NCBI GenBank assembly: GCA_023439045.1
Contig: JAEXOY010000043.1
Span: 62,001-126,000 of the forward strand
Direction: 5' to 3'
Origin: Bacillota bacterium
Lineage (GTDB): Bacteria; Bacillota; Clostridia; Acetivibrionales; DSM-1351
DNA: 64,000 nucleotides
The notes below the pieces were generated by a model, which ran no database searches, was not told the origin of the DNA, and was given only the letters and a program-made list of their open reading frames with translations. Within the stretch, counting starts at the first letter, position 1, and every line of letters starts with the position of its first letter. The position numbers and the translations under genes are program-made. Positions 15,992 to 24,881 of the stretch are shown here, in pieces.

Positions 15992-17038
15992 TTAATACTC
16001 TTTTAAGGTTATTACATTAACCTTATTTCCGTCCTTTGAAACTAGCAAACCATCTAATAGCTCTATAAACTCTCCTCTGTAGGATGCTTTTAGGCCATTT
16101 TCAACATTGACAATCTTATTTTCATCCTTGTAGTTGATATATATTTTCCCCGTTTTAGAAATAATTATATTTTCCTTTGCAACACCTTCAACAAGCTTAA
16201 CCTCTTCCCAATTTTGGGTCAGCTTCTTGTCGGTTACTTTCTGTTTGAGGATTGATGCTACCATATTATTACTGTCGAGCTTTCCTACATACAAGGTATC
16301 TTCATCATCAACATCAAGCAGGACTGTAGCCTTTTGGTCAACGGATACCTTATTTTTGACCTTAGTGTTTCCATCATAAACATACATTGTTTGCCCAGGA
16401 CTATTATAAAACAGCTTATTTACATATGTGCATTCTTTTATAATGGTATCACTTGAGAATGTCATTATAGAAGAATATTGACTCATTATATTGAAACTCA
16501 CAAGCTTGGACTTTTTCTCAGAGGTCTTTATTTGGGCGTATACAATATTGGTATATGGAGACAATTCAATATCCTGAATAGAGCTTGATGAACTCAAGCC
16601 TTCTATCAATGGGTAATCTCTCATTGTTTCGGAATCAGCCTCATATGTGCTAATCTGTATTTTGCCCTTTGTTCCATTATGAGTGTTGGTGCTGTATATA
16701 ACCATGTCTCTGTCAGGAAGCCATTTAAAATAGGTAATTTTGTCCTTATTGTTTGAAACCACCTTCTTGTCAGACTTTGTCTCAACATTTGTTATATGAA
16801 GTTCTCCATCAATAAGATAGCCACAGAATCGTCCATTAAATGACATCTTTATTTGCTCGGCATTGTCGTCTACCTTAAAATCACCTGTATTAACTCTAGT
16901 CTGCTTATCATTGTCTAGTTTGGTGATATTGACTTCTCTATTTGGATTTAGGAAGATATTATTCAAGTAAAACAAAACTCCGAATTGAAATAATACCGCT
17001 ATCAATATCCATCTATAAAACACAACTGCCTTTTTCAC
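15992..17038 (-). CDS. Membrane-anchored extracytoplasmic protein of unknown function
   Basis: The 348-residue protein has one N-terminal membrane helix (WILIAVLFQFGVLFYLNNIF, about residues 10-29) and a long outside domain of short beta-strand blocks such as NGRFCGYLIDGELHITNV, FKWLPDRDMVIYSTN and LFYNSPGQTMYVYDGN. The strand pattern suggests a beta-propeller (TolB/WD-like), but no repeat motif is clear. It begins 22 bases after the phosphodiester-glycosidase-like gene, so the two are co-transcribed and may act together at the cell surface. I do not recognise a named family. Confidence 0.75.
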   Translation of the reverse strand: MKKAVVFYRWILIAVLFQFGVLFYLNNIFLNPNREVNITKLDNDKQTRVNTGDFKVDDNAEQIKMSFNGRFCGYLIDGELHITNVETKSDKKVVSNNKDKITYFKWLPDRDMVIYSTNTHNGTKGKIQISTYEADSETMRDYPLIEGLSSSSSIQDIELSPYTNIVYAQIKTSEKKSKLVSFNIMSQYSSIMTFSSDTIIKECTYVNKLFYNSPGQTMYVYDGNTKVKNKVSVDQKATVLLDVDDEDTLYVGKLDSNNMVASILKQKVTDKKLTQNWEEVKLVEGVAKENIIISKTGKIYINYKDENKIVNVENGLKASYRGEFIELLDGLLVSKDGNKVNVITLKEY

Positions 17039-17060
17039 AAATCGCTCTCCTCTATTCTTG

Positions 17061-18098
17061 CTACGGCATTACCATAAACACTGAGGCAACGGACCTTTCT
17101 CCAAGAGCATCAGACGGAGTATTTATAACCTTACCGTCATAATACATAGTAGTAGAGGACCCACCATCAAGGTTTGCAGCATTTACTGCCCCGTACTTAA
17201 TCAAAATATCTTGTACTTCTTTTAATGTTGCACCAAAGGACTTCACACTTCTGCCATCAATAACCAACAGTAAAACTGATCCGTCTTCTCTTTGTCCAAT
17301 AGCTGTTCTAGGTGAGATTCCCCAGCCTCCATCTCCGTGAGAAATGGTAGGCTTTCCATTCACCACCAAAGGAGGCCCAAAGCTTATAGCCTCTTTTACC
17401 TTGTACTTTTTCAAATCATTTTGGGAATGCTTTCCCACTATAAGCATGCCGTCTTCTGTAAATGCAATAGTATCCCTTTTTATATTGTTATTGTCAAGCT
17501 TACCAGATACATATTCCCCCTCGTGAATTACCATACCCAACGGAGTTCCCCCAGTACCTGACCATTGCGTATCAACAAAGCCGCCTGCATTTATTGCTGC
17601 AACCGCACCATTTCTTTTGGCTATGCTGCTAGTAACCTCTCCTGCCTTATTTAACTGACTTGAGTACCCAACCTTTATTCTTGTAGGGTCTTCTACAATC
17701 AGCAATTTACCATTAAAGTTGCTGCTTTCAATATCGTAAAGCTCGGTTTTATCGGTATGGTGAACATTGAAATCCAGCATTTTAACATCTTCTGTACTAA
17801 GATTTTTTATGGAATAGCCATCTCCCAAAATCCTTTGTATTGCTTCTTGAGACAAAAATGCTTTGGCTATTGGCTGTTTTGTAAATGAATTCCAAAGCAT
17901 GCCCGTTATAGTTGCCTTAACATTTTCAAATGGACCGTAAAATATCAATACTGGTGTAGTTATTGAGAGGAAAATAAATTGGAAAAGGAAAAAATACAAT
18001 AAAATTCTCATCTTTCCCTTTTTCTTTACCTTGACCTTTTTCCCACCCGCCTGAGCTGTAGTAGTATTATCATTTGTATATAAAGTGTTGCTCCTCAT
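17061..18098 (-). CDS. Phosphodiester glycosidase (NAGPA/DUF2233) family exported protein
   Basis: Residues about 120-345 form a NAGPA-type domain: AAINAGGFVD, GTPLGMVIHEG, SPRTAIGQRED, VIDGRS and the terminal NAANLDGGSSTTMYYDG are its hallmarks. One membrane helix (about residues 30-55, ILLYFFLFQFIFLSITTPVL) follows a basic start, so the enzyme faces the wall. Homologues remove exposed sugar groups from phosphodiesters or act in exopolysaccharide/wall teichoic chemistry. A start at 18170 has no ribosome site and falls in a tandem duplication; ATG 18098 follows AAAGGG by 6 bases and is preferred (345 residues). Confidence 0.88.
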   Translation of the reverse strand: MRSNTLYTNDNTTTAQAGGKKVKVKKKGKMRILLYFFLFQFIFLSITTPVLIFYGPFENVKATITGMLWNSFTKQPIAKAFLSQEAIQRILGDGYSIKNLSTEDVKMLDFNVHHTDKTELYDIESSNFNGKLLIVEDPTRIKVGYSSQLNKAGEVTSSIAKRNGAVAAINAGGFVDTQWSGTGGTPLGMVIHEGEYVSGKLDNNNIKRDTIAFTEDGMLIVGKHSQNDLKKYKVKEAISFGPPLVVNGKPTISHGDGGWGISPRTAIGQREDGSVLLLVIDGRSVKSFGATLKEVQDILIKYGAVNAANLDGGSSTTMYYDGKVINTPSDALGERSVASVFMVMP

Positions 18099-18161
18099 TT
18101 TAACCCTTTCTAAAAGTTGCAATAAAAATGCCTGACTATATTTTAAACCATCTATAAGCTT

Positions 18162-18201
18162 ACTTCTCATGTTGGTAAGCTACTTCTAATGTTGGTTAGC
18201 T
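18162..18201. repeat. 20-bp intergenic tandem duplication
   Basis: Adjacent copies 18162-18181 and 18182-18201 (ACTTCTCATGTTGGTAAGCT, two mismatches), with a third partial copy, lie before the glycosidase-like gene. Confidence 0.65.
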
Positions 18202-18224
18202 ACCTTCTCACGCTATAGAACAGC

Positions 18225-18258
18225 AAAACAAAAAGTATACACAATGTGTATACTTTTT
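18225..18258 (-). terminator. Terminator after the CmpB-type gene
   Basis: A perfect 13-bp stem (AAAAAGTATACAC / GTGTATACTTTTT) with a 3-base loop, followed on the minus strand by TTTTTGTTTTG. The AT-rich, symmetric arms would also allow use as an operator. Confidence 0.65.
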
Positions 18259-18336
18259 ATAGTAATTATATTATAAGCTTGATTTTTACAATTTACAAAT
18301 ACTTTATGCTTATCATTTTTGCATGGACTAATATTA

Positions 18337-18738
18337 TCATGCAATCTTTAAATTATCCAAGGTTTTATGAATAGTTTCAAATACAAGGCCCGCTACAAAC
18401 CATGCAGGGGCATAATCTAGCCGTACAAGCCCCTCAACGGCTGTACTCCCAAAATATTCCCAGGGGTAAGCATGCAATAGATTTAATAGGATTTTGCCTG
18501 TTGAATATTCAATACCCCATATTATCACAACCCAAATAATACCTCTGAAAATAAAATTCCAGTCTTTGATAATATCGTGCAAAGGCTCAAGAAAAATTGC
18601 ACTCCCATATATTAAAAACATCCATAGGCTGGTATAGGCTTGTAGGGTCATGTCTCCTGTAACTAGAGAATACAGACCAGTCCAAATGATTTCCATACTC
18701 CAGCCAACTATACCATAAATAAAAAATCGTTTAATCAT
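18337..18738 (-). CDS. Putative ABC-transporter type IV membrane protein (CmpB family)
   Basis: The 133-residue integral membrane protein has four hydrophobic helices and the family start FFIYGIVGWSMEIIWTGLY with its Gly-Trp-x-x-Glu motif, plus a second conserved block FLIYGSAIFLEPLHD. These match the small CmpB (PF06541) group, whose name is historical and whose activity is not well proved. It is a single gene ending in a strong hairpin. Confidence 0.75.
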   Translation of the reverse strand: MIKRFFIYGIVGWSMEIIWTGLYSLVTGDMTLQAYTSLWMFLIYGSAIFLEPLHDIIKDWNFIFRGIIWVVIIWGIEYSTGKILLNLLHAYPWEYFGSTAVEGLVRLDYAPAWFVAGLVFETIHKTLDNLKIA

Positions 18739-19007
18739 AATATTATATTGTTCTTTTTTTGGAAAATTATTTATGCAAAATACAGAATTTCTTAGACTTT
18801 ATTTTTGACTAATATGGTTATTCTGCTTAATTATATTTAAAATATTACATAATACTACCAAATATTGAGTGATTATGATATTATTACTACTAAAATATAT
18901 AATATTAAAGTAAAAAGAATGTAGTGTTTTATTAAGTAATAGCATGGTGGTGTGTTATAAGTAGTAAAATTGTGGTATTGGATAAGTAATAGAATGGAGG
19001 TTTTTAT

Positions 19008-21575
19008 ATGTATATAGTAGGAAAGATTAATGTTATATCTGAACTGCCTGATAAATTCAAACGGCTAAATGATATAGCATACAATTTATGGTGGTCTTGG
19101 AACCCCGAAGCGATTGATTTATATAGGGATATTGATCTTGATTTATGGGAGAAGCTTGGCAAAAACCCGGTGAGATTTCTACAAGAAGTAAGCCAAAAGA
19201 AGCTTCAAGCAAAACTAAATGACCCAGAGTTTATGGCAAGACTCGAAAGTGTGGTTGCCGCATATGATAGCTATATGTCTGATACTGACACATGGTATGC
19301 AAATACATACAAAGACAAAACTACAAAGAGAATAGCTTATTTTTCTGCCGAATATGGGCTTAATGAAGTACTGCCTATCTACTCTGGAGGACTTGGTGTT
19401 CTCTCTGGTGACCACTGCAAATCAGCTAGCGATCTAGGTCTCCCATTTACTGCAATCGGACTTTTTTATAAGCAAGGTTATTTTAGCCAGAGAATTAACA
19501 GAGAAGGTTGGCAGGAAACCTGCTTCAACAATCTTAATCTATCCCAGTTGCCAATCCTGCCTGCTTACAATAGCAACGGTGAACAAGCTCAAATAAGTAT
19601 CTCATTTGCAGGCAGAACAATCTATGCAATAGTGTGGAGGGTCCAGATTGGGCGCATTAACCTATACTTGATGGATACAGATGTTGAGCAAAACAGCCCT
19701 TCTGACAAAGCCTTGACTTCAAGGTTATATGGTGGAGACCAAGAAACAAGAATTCAACAGGAGATTTTCCTTGGAATAGGTGGCATTAGAGTGTTGGATG
19801 CCCTGGGCATTACACCGGATGTATTCCATATGAATGAAGGTCATTCTTCCTTTATGGGCCTGGAACTAATGAGAAAAATGATACAAGAAAAGGGGCTTAC
19901 CTTCAAGCAAGCTAAGGAGGTAGTTGCAAACTCTGCTATATTTACAACGCATACTCCAGTTCCGGCAGGTAATGACGTATTCCCTCTCTATATGATGGAT
20001 AAATATTTTGGAGACTTCTGGGGCAAACTGGGCATTACAAGAAATGAGTTTCTTGAGCTAGGATTGAAAAAAGGTGAGGATCATCAATTTAATATGACGG
20101 TGCTTGCACTAACTCTTGCTGGTAGGAAGAATGGAGTTAGTGAATTACATGGTGCTGTTTCAAGAAATATCTTTAGCAATGTGTGGCCTGGAATACCTGA
20201 GAATGATATTCCTATTCAGCATGTTACTAATGGTATACATACTCTCACCTGGCTTTCCCCAAAAATGAAGGACTTGTATGATAAATACCTTTCATCTGAT
20301 TGGAAAAAACACATATATAACAGTTCAACATGGGAGAAGATTGATTCCATACCAGACAAAGAGCTTTGGGAGACTCATAAAGAGCTAAAAATAAAGTTAA
20401 TTAACTTTGTAAGGGATAGAATCAAACACCAAAAGCTACTAAATGGTGAATCAATGGAAGCTATTCGCCAGGTTGATAGCTATCTCAACCCTGATGCACT
20501 AACCATTGGATTTGCAAGAAGATTTGCTACGTACAAGAGAGCAAACCTGATTTTTAGAAACCTTGCAAGAATTCAAAATATTTTGAATAATCCACAAATG
20601 CCTATGCAGATTATATTTGCGGGAAAGGCTCACCCTGCTGACAAACCTGCTCATGATGTAATAAAGAATATCAATGACATAGCTAGACAAGAAGGTTTCT
20701 ACGGAAAGGTCATTATACTGGAAAACTACAATATGACTGTTGCACGCAACCTTGTACAGGGTGTTGACATTTGGTTAAACAATCCTAGAAGACCTCTTGA
20801 GGCAAGTGGTACAAGTGGCCAAAAGGTATGTATTAACGGAATAATTAACTTCAGCATTCTTGATGGGTGGTGGTGTGAAGGTTATGATGGAAGCAATGGT
20901 TGGGTAATAGGCGATGAAACAGAATTTGATAACGAAAACACCCAGGATAATACAGATAGCGAATCCATCTATGACACACTAGAACAAAAGATTATTCCTT
21001 TATACTATAAGCTTAACAGTGATGGAATACCTGCTGATTGGATTCGTATTATGAAGAATTCTATCAAGACCTTGAGTTGGAACTACAGCACTGATAGAAT
21101 GGTTCAAGAATATACAAACCGTTTCTATGTACCTGCTATGAGTACAGTTGCACAGGTTTCGGATAATTATTTTGAAAATGCAAAGTCAATGGCTGATTTT
21201 ATAAGCTACCTGAAAAACAATTGGTACCAGGTAAATATATTTGCAGAAAAGAATATGAATGACCTAAAAGAATATAAGTCTAATTCCAGTCAGGTAATGA
21301 GCTTCTCTGCAAACGTACATCTAGGCTATATAAGTCCAGATAATGTAAGTGTTGAAGTCTACTACGGTAATATAGGTCCAGACTGTATGATAGCCAACGC
21401 AAAAACAATTGAAATGAATTGTGTTGACAAAATAAGTGAAAACACTTATAAATATTCTGCAGAATTAAGGATTGAGGATGGTGGTCAGTACGTATATACC
21501 TTCAGGGTTACCCCAAAACATCCTGGACTAATTAACAAATTTGACTTAGGGCTGATAAAGTGGATTGAACAGTGA
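19008..21575 (+). CDS. glgP: Alpha-glucan (glycogen/maltodextrin) phosphorylase
   Basis: The enzyme splits glucose-1-phosphate from alpha-1,4-glucans using phosphate and PLP. At 855 residues it belongs to the thermophile/clostridial short family, recognisable by an N-terminal DUF3417 segment (FKRLNDIAYNLWWSWNPEA), YFSAEYGLNE, FHMNEGHSSF and the PLP-lysine region EASGTSGQKVCINGI. The last ~100 residues add a beta-rich tail (VSVEVYYGNIGPD). A GGAGG sits 7 bases before the ATG. The preceding 270 bp is AT-rich with two copies of AAGTAATAG(A/C)ATGG near 18934 and 18983. It stands alone, with a strong terminator; other glycogen genes are not nearby. Confidence 0.96.
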   Translation: MYIVGKINVISELPDKFKRLNDIAYNLWWSWNPEAIDLYRDIDLDLWEKLGKNPVRFLQEVSQKKLQAKLNDPEFMARLESVVAAYDSYMSDTDTWYANTYKDKTTKRIAYFSAEYGLNEVLPIYSGGLGVLSGDHCKSASDLGLPFTAIGLFYKQGYFSQRINREGWQETCFNNLNLSQLPILPAYNSNGEQAQISISFAGRTIYAIVWRVQIGRINLYLMDTDVEQNSPSDKALTSRLYGGDQETRIQQEIFLGIGGIRVLDALGITPDVFHMNEGHSSFMGLELMRKMIQEKGLTFKQAKEVVANSAIFTTHTPVPAGNDVFPLYMMDKYFGDFWGKLGITRNEFLELGLKKGEDHQFNMTVLALTLAGRKNGVSELHGAVSRNIFSNVWPGIPENDIPIQHVTNGIHTLTWLSPKMKDLYDKYLSSDWKKHIYNSSTWEKIDSIPDKELWETHKELKIKLINFVRDRIKHQKLLNGESMEAIRQVDSYLNPDALTIGFARRFATYKRANLIFRNLARIQNILNNPQMPMQIIFAGKAHPADKPAHDVIKNINDIARQEGFYGKVIILENYNMTVARNLVQGVDIWLNNPRRPLEASGTSGQKVCINGIINFSILDGWWCEGYDGSNGWVIGDETEFDNENTQDNTDSESIYDTLEQKIIPLYYKLNSDGIPADWIRIMKNSIKTLSWNYSTDRMVQEYTNRFYVPAMSTVAQVSDNYFENAKSMADFISYLKNNWYQVNIFAEKNMNDLKEYKSNSSQVMSFSANVHLGYISPDNVSVEVYYGNIGPDCMIANAKTIEMNCVDKISENTYKYSAELRIEDGGQYVYTFRVTPKHPGLINKFDLGLIKWIEQ

Positions 21576-21633
21576 GTTTGAACAGGCTATTAATAATTAT
21601 GGCCTAGAGTTAAGTAAATAAGTAGAATAAATA

Positions 21634-21676
21634 TAAAACCTCTAAATTGAACAGCACTCAATTTAGAGGTTTTTTT
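21634..21676. terminator. Strong bidirectional terminator after glgP
   Basis: A perfect 15-bp stem (AAACCTCTAAATTGA / TCAATTTAGAGGTTT) with 7-base loop is followed by seven T on the plus strand; A-run on the other side allows use by the minus-strand activase gene. Confidence 0.9.
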
Positions 21677-21703
21677 ACTATTAATTAATAGTCTATTTAT
21701 TGA

Positions 21704-22714
21704 TCATCCCACGTCATTTTGCCATTTTCCACAACGATCTCCCCAACTCGCAATTGCACGATTATTCATAAATATCTGGATAATTTCACAGCTGTTAGCG
21801 CAACCCGAACATTCACAGCTACGGGCACAGTATATCTCATCTATAATCTTAAAACCATGAAAACTGCTTTCTCTATCATTTATCTGCATCTGCTCCTTCG
21901 CAAGAATAGCAGCCCCATATGCTCCCATTACATCATAGTGTTTTGGAACAATAATCTCAGTATCCAGTGCCCGCTCAAACGCCTTTTTTATACCAATATT
22001 GGCAGCCACGCCACCTTGAAATACTATTGGGGTTTCTAGCTTTTTGCCCTTTGCCAGGTTTGCAATATAGTTCCTTACTAGTGCTTCGCACAATCCATTT
22101 ATTATGTCTTCCTTACCAAAGCCCAGCTGCTGCTTGTGTATCATATCACTCTCTGCAAATACAGCACAGCGGCCCGCTATTCTGACAGTGTTCTGGGCCC
22201 GTAGCGCATATGCCCCGAAATCCTCTATAGGTATCAGTAGGCGGGCCGCCTGTCTATCCAAAAATGAGCCTGTACCCGCAGCGCAAACCGTATTCATTGC
22301 AAAATCATGAACAATGCCATCTCTTAGCAGAATTATTTTAGAGTCCTGCCCCCCTATTTCAATTATAGTTCTAACACTTGGAATACACCTTTGAGCTGCA
22401 ACGGCATGCGAGGTTATCTCATTTTTTGATATGTCAGCACCAACTACAGCCCTAGCCAGCTGCCTTCCACTGCCTGTTGCACCAACTCCCATTATCTTAT
22501 ATTCTGACAAGTCAAGTATAGTGCCTATTTTATTCATATTAACAGTCATGGCGGTTACTAGCTGTCTAAGCCCCTGTTTGATTGCCTCAATAGGTTGTCC
22601 ATCAGTACGCAAATATAGCTTCCACAGTATAATATCATTTGAATCAATAAGTAATAGATTAGTGCTTACAGAGCCAACATCAATGCCCAAGTAACATTCT
22701 TTTGTGCAGTTCAT
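21704..22714 (-). CDS. 2-hydroxyacyl-CoA dehydratase activase (BadF/HgdC-type ATPase)
   Basis: This is an ASKHA-fold ATPase of the archerase group, which uses ATP to push one electron at very low potential onto a radical dehydratase. Visible are LGIDVGSVSTNLLLID (phosphate 1), IEIGGQDSKII, and the cysteines CAAGTGSFLDRQA and GRCAVFAESD that hold the [4Fe-4S] cluster between two subunits. The C-terminal tail adds five extra cysteines (CARSCECSGCANSCE), not usual in HgdC, perhaps a second cluster. A start at 22774 is possible; ATG 22714 (MNCTKECYLGIDVG) is more family-like and has GGAG upstream. It overlaps the preceding gene by 35 bases. Confidence 0.88.
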   Translation of the reverse strand: MNCTKECYLGIDVGSVSTNLLLIDSNDIILWKLYLRTDGQPIEAIKQGLRQLVTAMTVNMNKIGTILDLSEYKIMGVGATGSGRQLARAVVGADISKNEITSHAVAAQRCIPSVRTIIEIGGQDSKIILLRDGIVHDFAMNTVCAAGTGSFLDRQAARLLIPIEDFGAYALRAQNTVRIAGRCAVFAESDMIHKQQLGFGKEDIINGLCEALVRNYIANLAKGKKLETPIVFQGGVAANIGIKKAFERALDTEIIVPKHYDVMGAYGAAILAKEQMQINDRESSFHGFKIIDEIYCARSCECSGCANSCEIIQIFMNNRAIASWGDRCGKWQNDVG

Positions 22715-23810
22715 TTTGTATTCGTCTCCTTCTTTTGTAAAGCAAATCAACAAAGGCTTCCAATCTTGTATCAAAACCTGCTTCCCCTGTCATTTCATCT
22801 ATAATAAGAGTCATGATTGGAATATCATAATCATTTTCAATGTTAGGTAGGATGCTCTGACTTACTATTTCAGGCATGCAGCCCAGGGGATAAATATGAA
22901 TAATCCCATCAAATCCTTCCTTGGCATGGATCACACTGTTTCCTACTGTATGCTGAGTATGTCCTCCTATCATAGCCCCTATATATGGCTCAGCCTCCTT
23001 TAAACAGCTCTCGTCTACAGGAAGGTGAAGCTTCTTTTTTAGCATGTGGTCAACAATCCACTGACTGACCGTTACCTTTCGTTCTGTGTAAACACCCATG
23101 CTACCTAACTTTTTCTCAAGCTGAAGATTTGCAAAGGGCTCATTGGTGGTATAAATTTCACCTACAATACCAATTTTCAAAGGAGCTAGCCCTTGCTTAT
23201 CGGGTGTCTTCATTTCAATGCTTAGTAGCCTTTGCTTATATTTATAAATTACTTTTTTTAAAGCATTTGAGCCTATTGTTTCAAGGGCCTCCTGCCTTAA
23301 CTCATCTAAAGTTCTGTCTACACTCCCTTTATTTTTTTCAATGCACCGTGTTTTGCCAGCAAGCATTGACAATTCGTCCAGTGCAATGGCGATATTTTTT
23401 GCATTATTTGCAGCTAAAAGCAACTTTGCTGGATTTAGTGTATTAGTAATGCGTTTGAGCCTTTTTATTATCTCATCTATTGGAACACCTTTAATATCAA
23501 ATGTAATTACATCAATATTAAATCCACTCTCATTTGCTAGTCTTTTGAGCATTTCTCCAAAATAACCAAGTTTACAAGGGCCACAGCCACCAACAATCAG
23601 CATGGCATTAGCTCCTAGCTCATATGCCTCTATCAAATTTCCGAAAAAAATCTTAAACGGTAGGCAATGTCCTTCGGGGGCATATGTCTTACCAATCTCT
23701 AATGTTTTTTGAGAGTTAAAGGGTGGAATTATATATGATACCTGTAAATCATCAAGTAAGGCTTTTGCTGTTATAAATGTGTTACCTATATGAGGAAATG
23801 TCAATACCAT
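22680..23810 (-). CDS. Acyl-CoA dehydratase activase-related protein (HgdB-like)
   Basis: The 376-residue protein has conserved Cys in GHCLPFKIFFGN, the pair in GGCGPCKLGYFGEML and Cys of YPLGCMPEIVSQS, typical of 2-hydroxyglutaryl-CoA dehydratase D-like proteins that bind an iron-sulfur cluster. It starts inside the previous gene (29-base overlap) and ends inside the next (35 bases), so the three are tightly coupled. In many Clostridia one long 'DUF2229' protein covers this role; here it is in separate polypeptides. The actual substrate is unknown. Confidence 0.82.
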   Translation of the reverse strand: MVLTFPHIGNTFITAKALLDDLQVSYIIPPFNSQKTLEIGKTYAPEGHCLPFKIFFGNLIEAYELGANAMLIVGGCGPCKLGYFGEMLKRLANESGFNIDVITFDIKGVPIDEIIKRLKRITNTLNPAKLLLAANNAKNIAIALDELSMLAGKTRCIEKNKGSVDRTLDELRQEALETIGSNALKKVIYKYKQRLLSIEMKTPDKQGLAPLKIGIVGEIYTTNEPFANLQLEKKLGSMGVYTERKVTVSQWIVDHMLKKKLHLPVDESCLKEAEPYIGAMIGGHTQHTVGNSVIHAKEGFDGIIHIYPLGCMPEIVSQSILPNIENDYDIPIMTLIIDEMTGEAGFDTRLEAFVDLLYKRRRRIQNELHKRMLLGH

Positions 23811-24774
23811 TGGCTTTCCTCCTTGCTAGCATATCAATAAATGCTTCTATTCTTGTCATCATACCTGTATCAGCAGAATGTTCGTCCAACGTAAGCTTCA
23901 TATATGGTATTTTGCTAGTACACTTTAGTCTGCTTTGAACAAGCTCATCCACAAAGCTATCTACTCCACAGCCATATGAGGTTAGTATTATTACTCCATC
24001 AATATAAGCATTTTTATTTATTAACTGTACTACACCACCATAAGCCCTTGTTCCAAAATCCCAATATAACTTTTTGTTCAATTCATTACATGCTACTTTT
24101 GATAGTTTATAGTCCAGCATATCAAGAGTGATTACTCCAGCACCAAGCATTTTTAGCTTTTTTATCAGCTGCATATTAAGATAATTGTCATATACGTTGT
24201 AGTGATGTCCAATAATGCAGATAGTATAGTCATACTTATGGTTATTGATTACTTTAAGTCCACCTTTTTTTTCATCATCAAAAGGTATAATCCCGCACTT
24301 AATAACTTCCCTTTCCTGCTGATAAACAGCTAACGCTCTATCAAAGGCTCTTCTGATTTTTCGTCTATCAGTTGTAATATAGCTTCCTGCATTCAATGCT
24401 GCTTTGATAGCGTTTTTAGGTGAAGACCTAAGATTAATCTCGGTGTCTATAATTCTGGGACATATCTTGAAGGTGTTTCTAATCATATCTGGCAAGCCTG
24501 CTAATTGCGGGCAGATGTACTGATCTCTTGACACGCTAGTAAAGCGTGGTATAAATATGTAATCCACCTTTCCAAACAAGGATACTGCATGGCCAAAATA
24601 AGCCTTTACTGGGAGGCATGCTTCGCAGATACATGAGCTGATTCCTTCTAGAAGTATTTTTTTGTTGGTTGTCTCAGATACAACCACCTTTGCTCCTAGC
24701 TCTTCAAAAAAAGTCTTCCATAATGAATAATATTTATAGTAATATAACGCTCTTGGAATTCCAATGTATAACAA
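23782..24774 (-). CDS. DUF2229-type acyl-CoA dehydratase activase-related protein
   Basis: The start YIGIPRALYYYKYYSLWKTFF is the DUF2229 hallmark (usually IGIPRAL.YY). Cysteines in SSCICEACLPVKAYFGH and in YICPQLAG suggest cluster binding, and TSYGCGVDSFVDE recalls the HgdB family. Two starts are possible: GTG at 24783 lies within the ribosome site GAGGTGG, so the TTG at 24774, 6 bases after it, is chosen. The ribosome site is buried in a terminator hairpin. It is the first of three overlapping genes. Confidence 0.82.
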   Translation of the reverse strand: MLYIGIPRALYYYKYYSLWKTFFEELGAKVVVSETTNKKILLEGISSCICEACLPVKAYFGHAVSLFGKVDYIFIPRFTSVSRDQYICPQLAGLPDMIRNTFKICPRIIDTEINLRSSPKNAIKAALNAGSYITTDRRKIRRAFDRALAVYQQEREVIKCGIIPFDDEKKGGLKVINNHKYDYTICIIGHHYNVYDNYLNMQLIKKLKMLGAGVITLDMLDYKLSKVACNELNKKLYWDFGTRAYGGVVQLINKNAYIDGVIILTSYGCGVDSFVDELVQSRLKCTSKIPYMKLTLDEHSADTGMMTRIEAFIDMLARRKANGIDISSYR

Positions 24775-24810
24775 AAAAACCACCTCAATAAGAAATTATT
24801 GACGTGGTTT
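24773..24810 (-). terminator. Terminator hairpin overlapping the next gene's ribosome site
   Basis: Minus strand: AAACCACGTCAATAA / TTATTGAGGTGGTTT, 14 of 15 pairs, loop TTTC, then a run of T. It follows the wall-protein gene, and its 3' arm contains the GAGGTGG ribosome site of the dehydratase-related gene. Confidence 0.75.
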
Positions 24811-24881
24811 CTGTATGTCATACAAAGAAGTGTTTGAATTATTTGTTGTTTACTATTGTACCTTTATGTTTTATGTGTACA

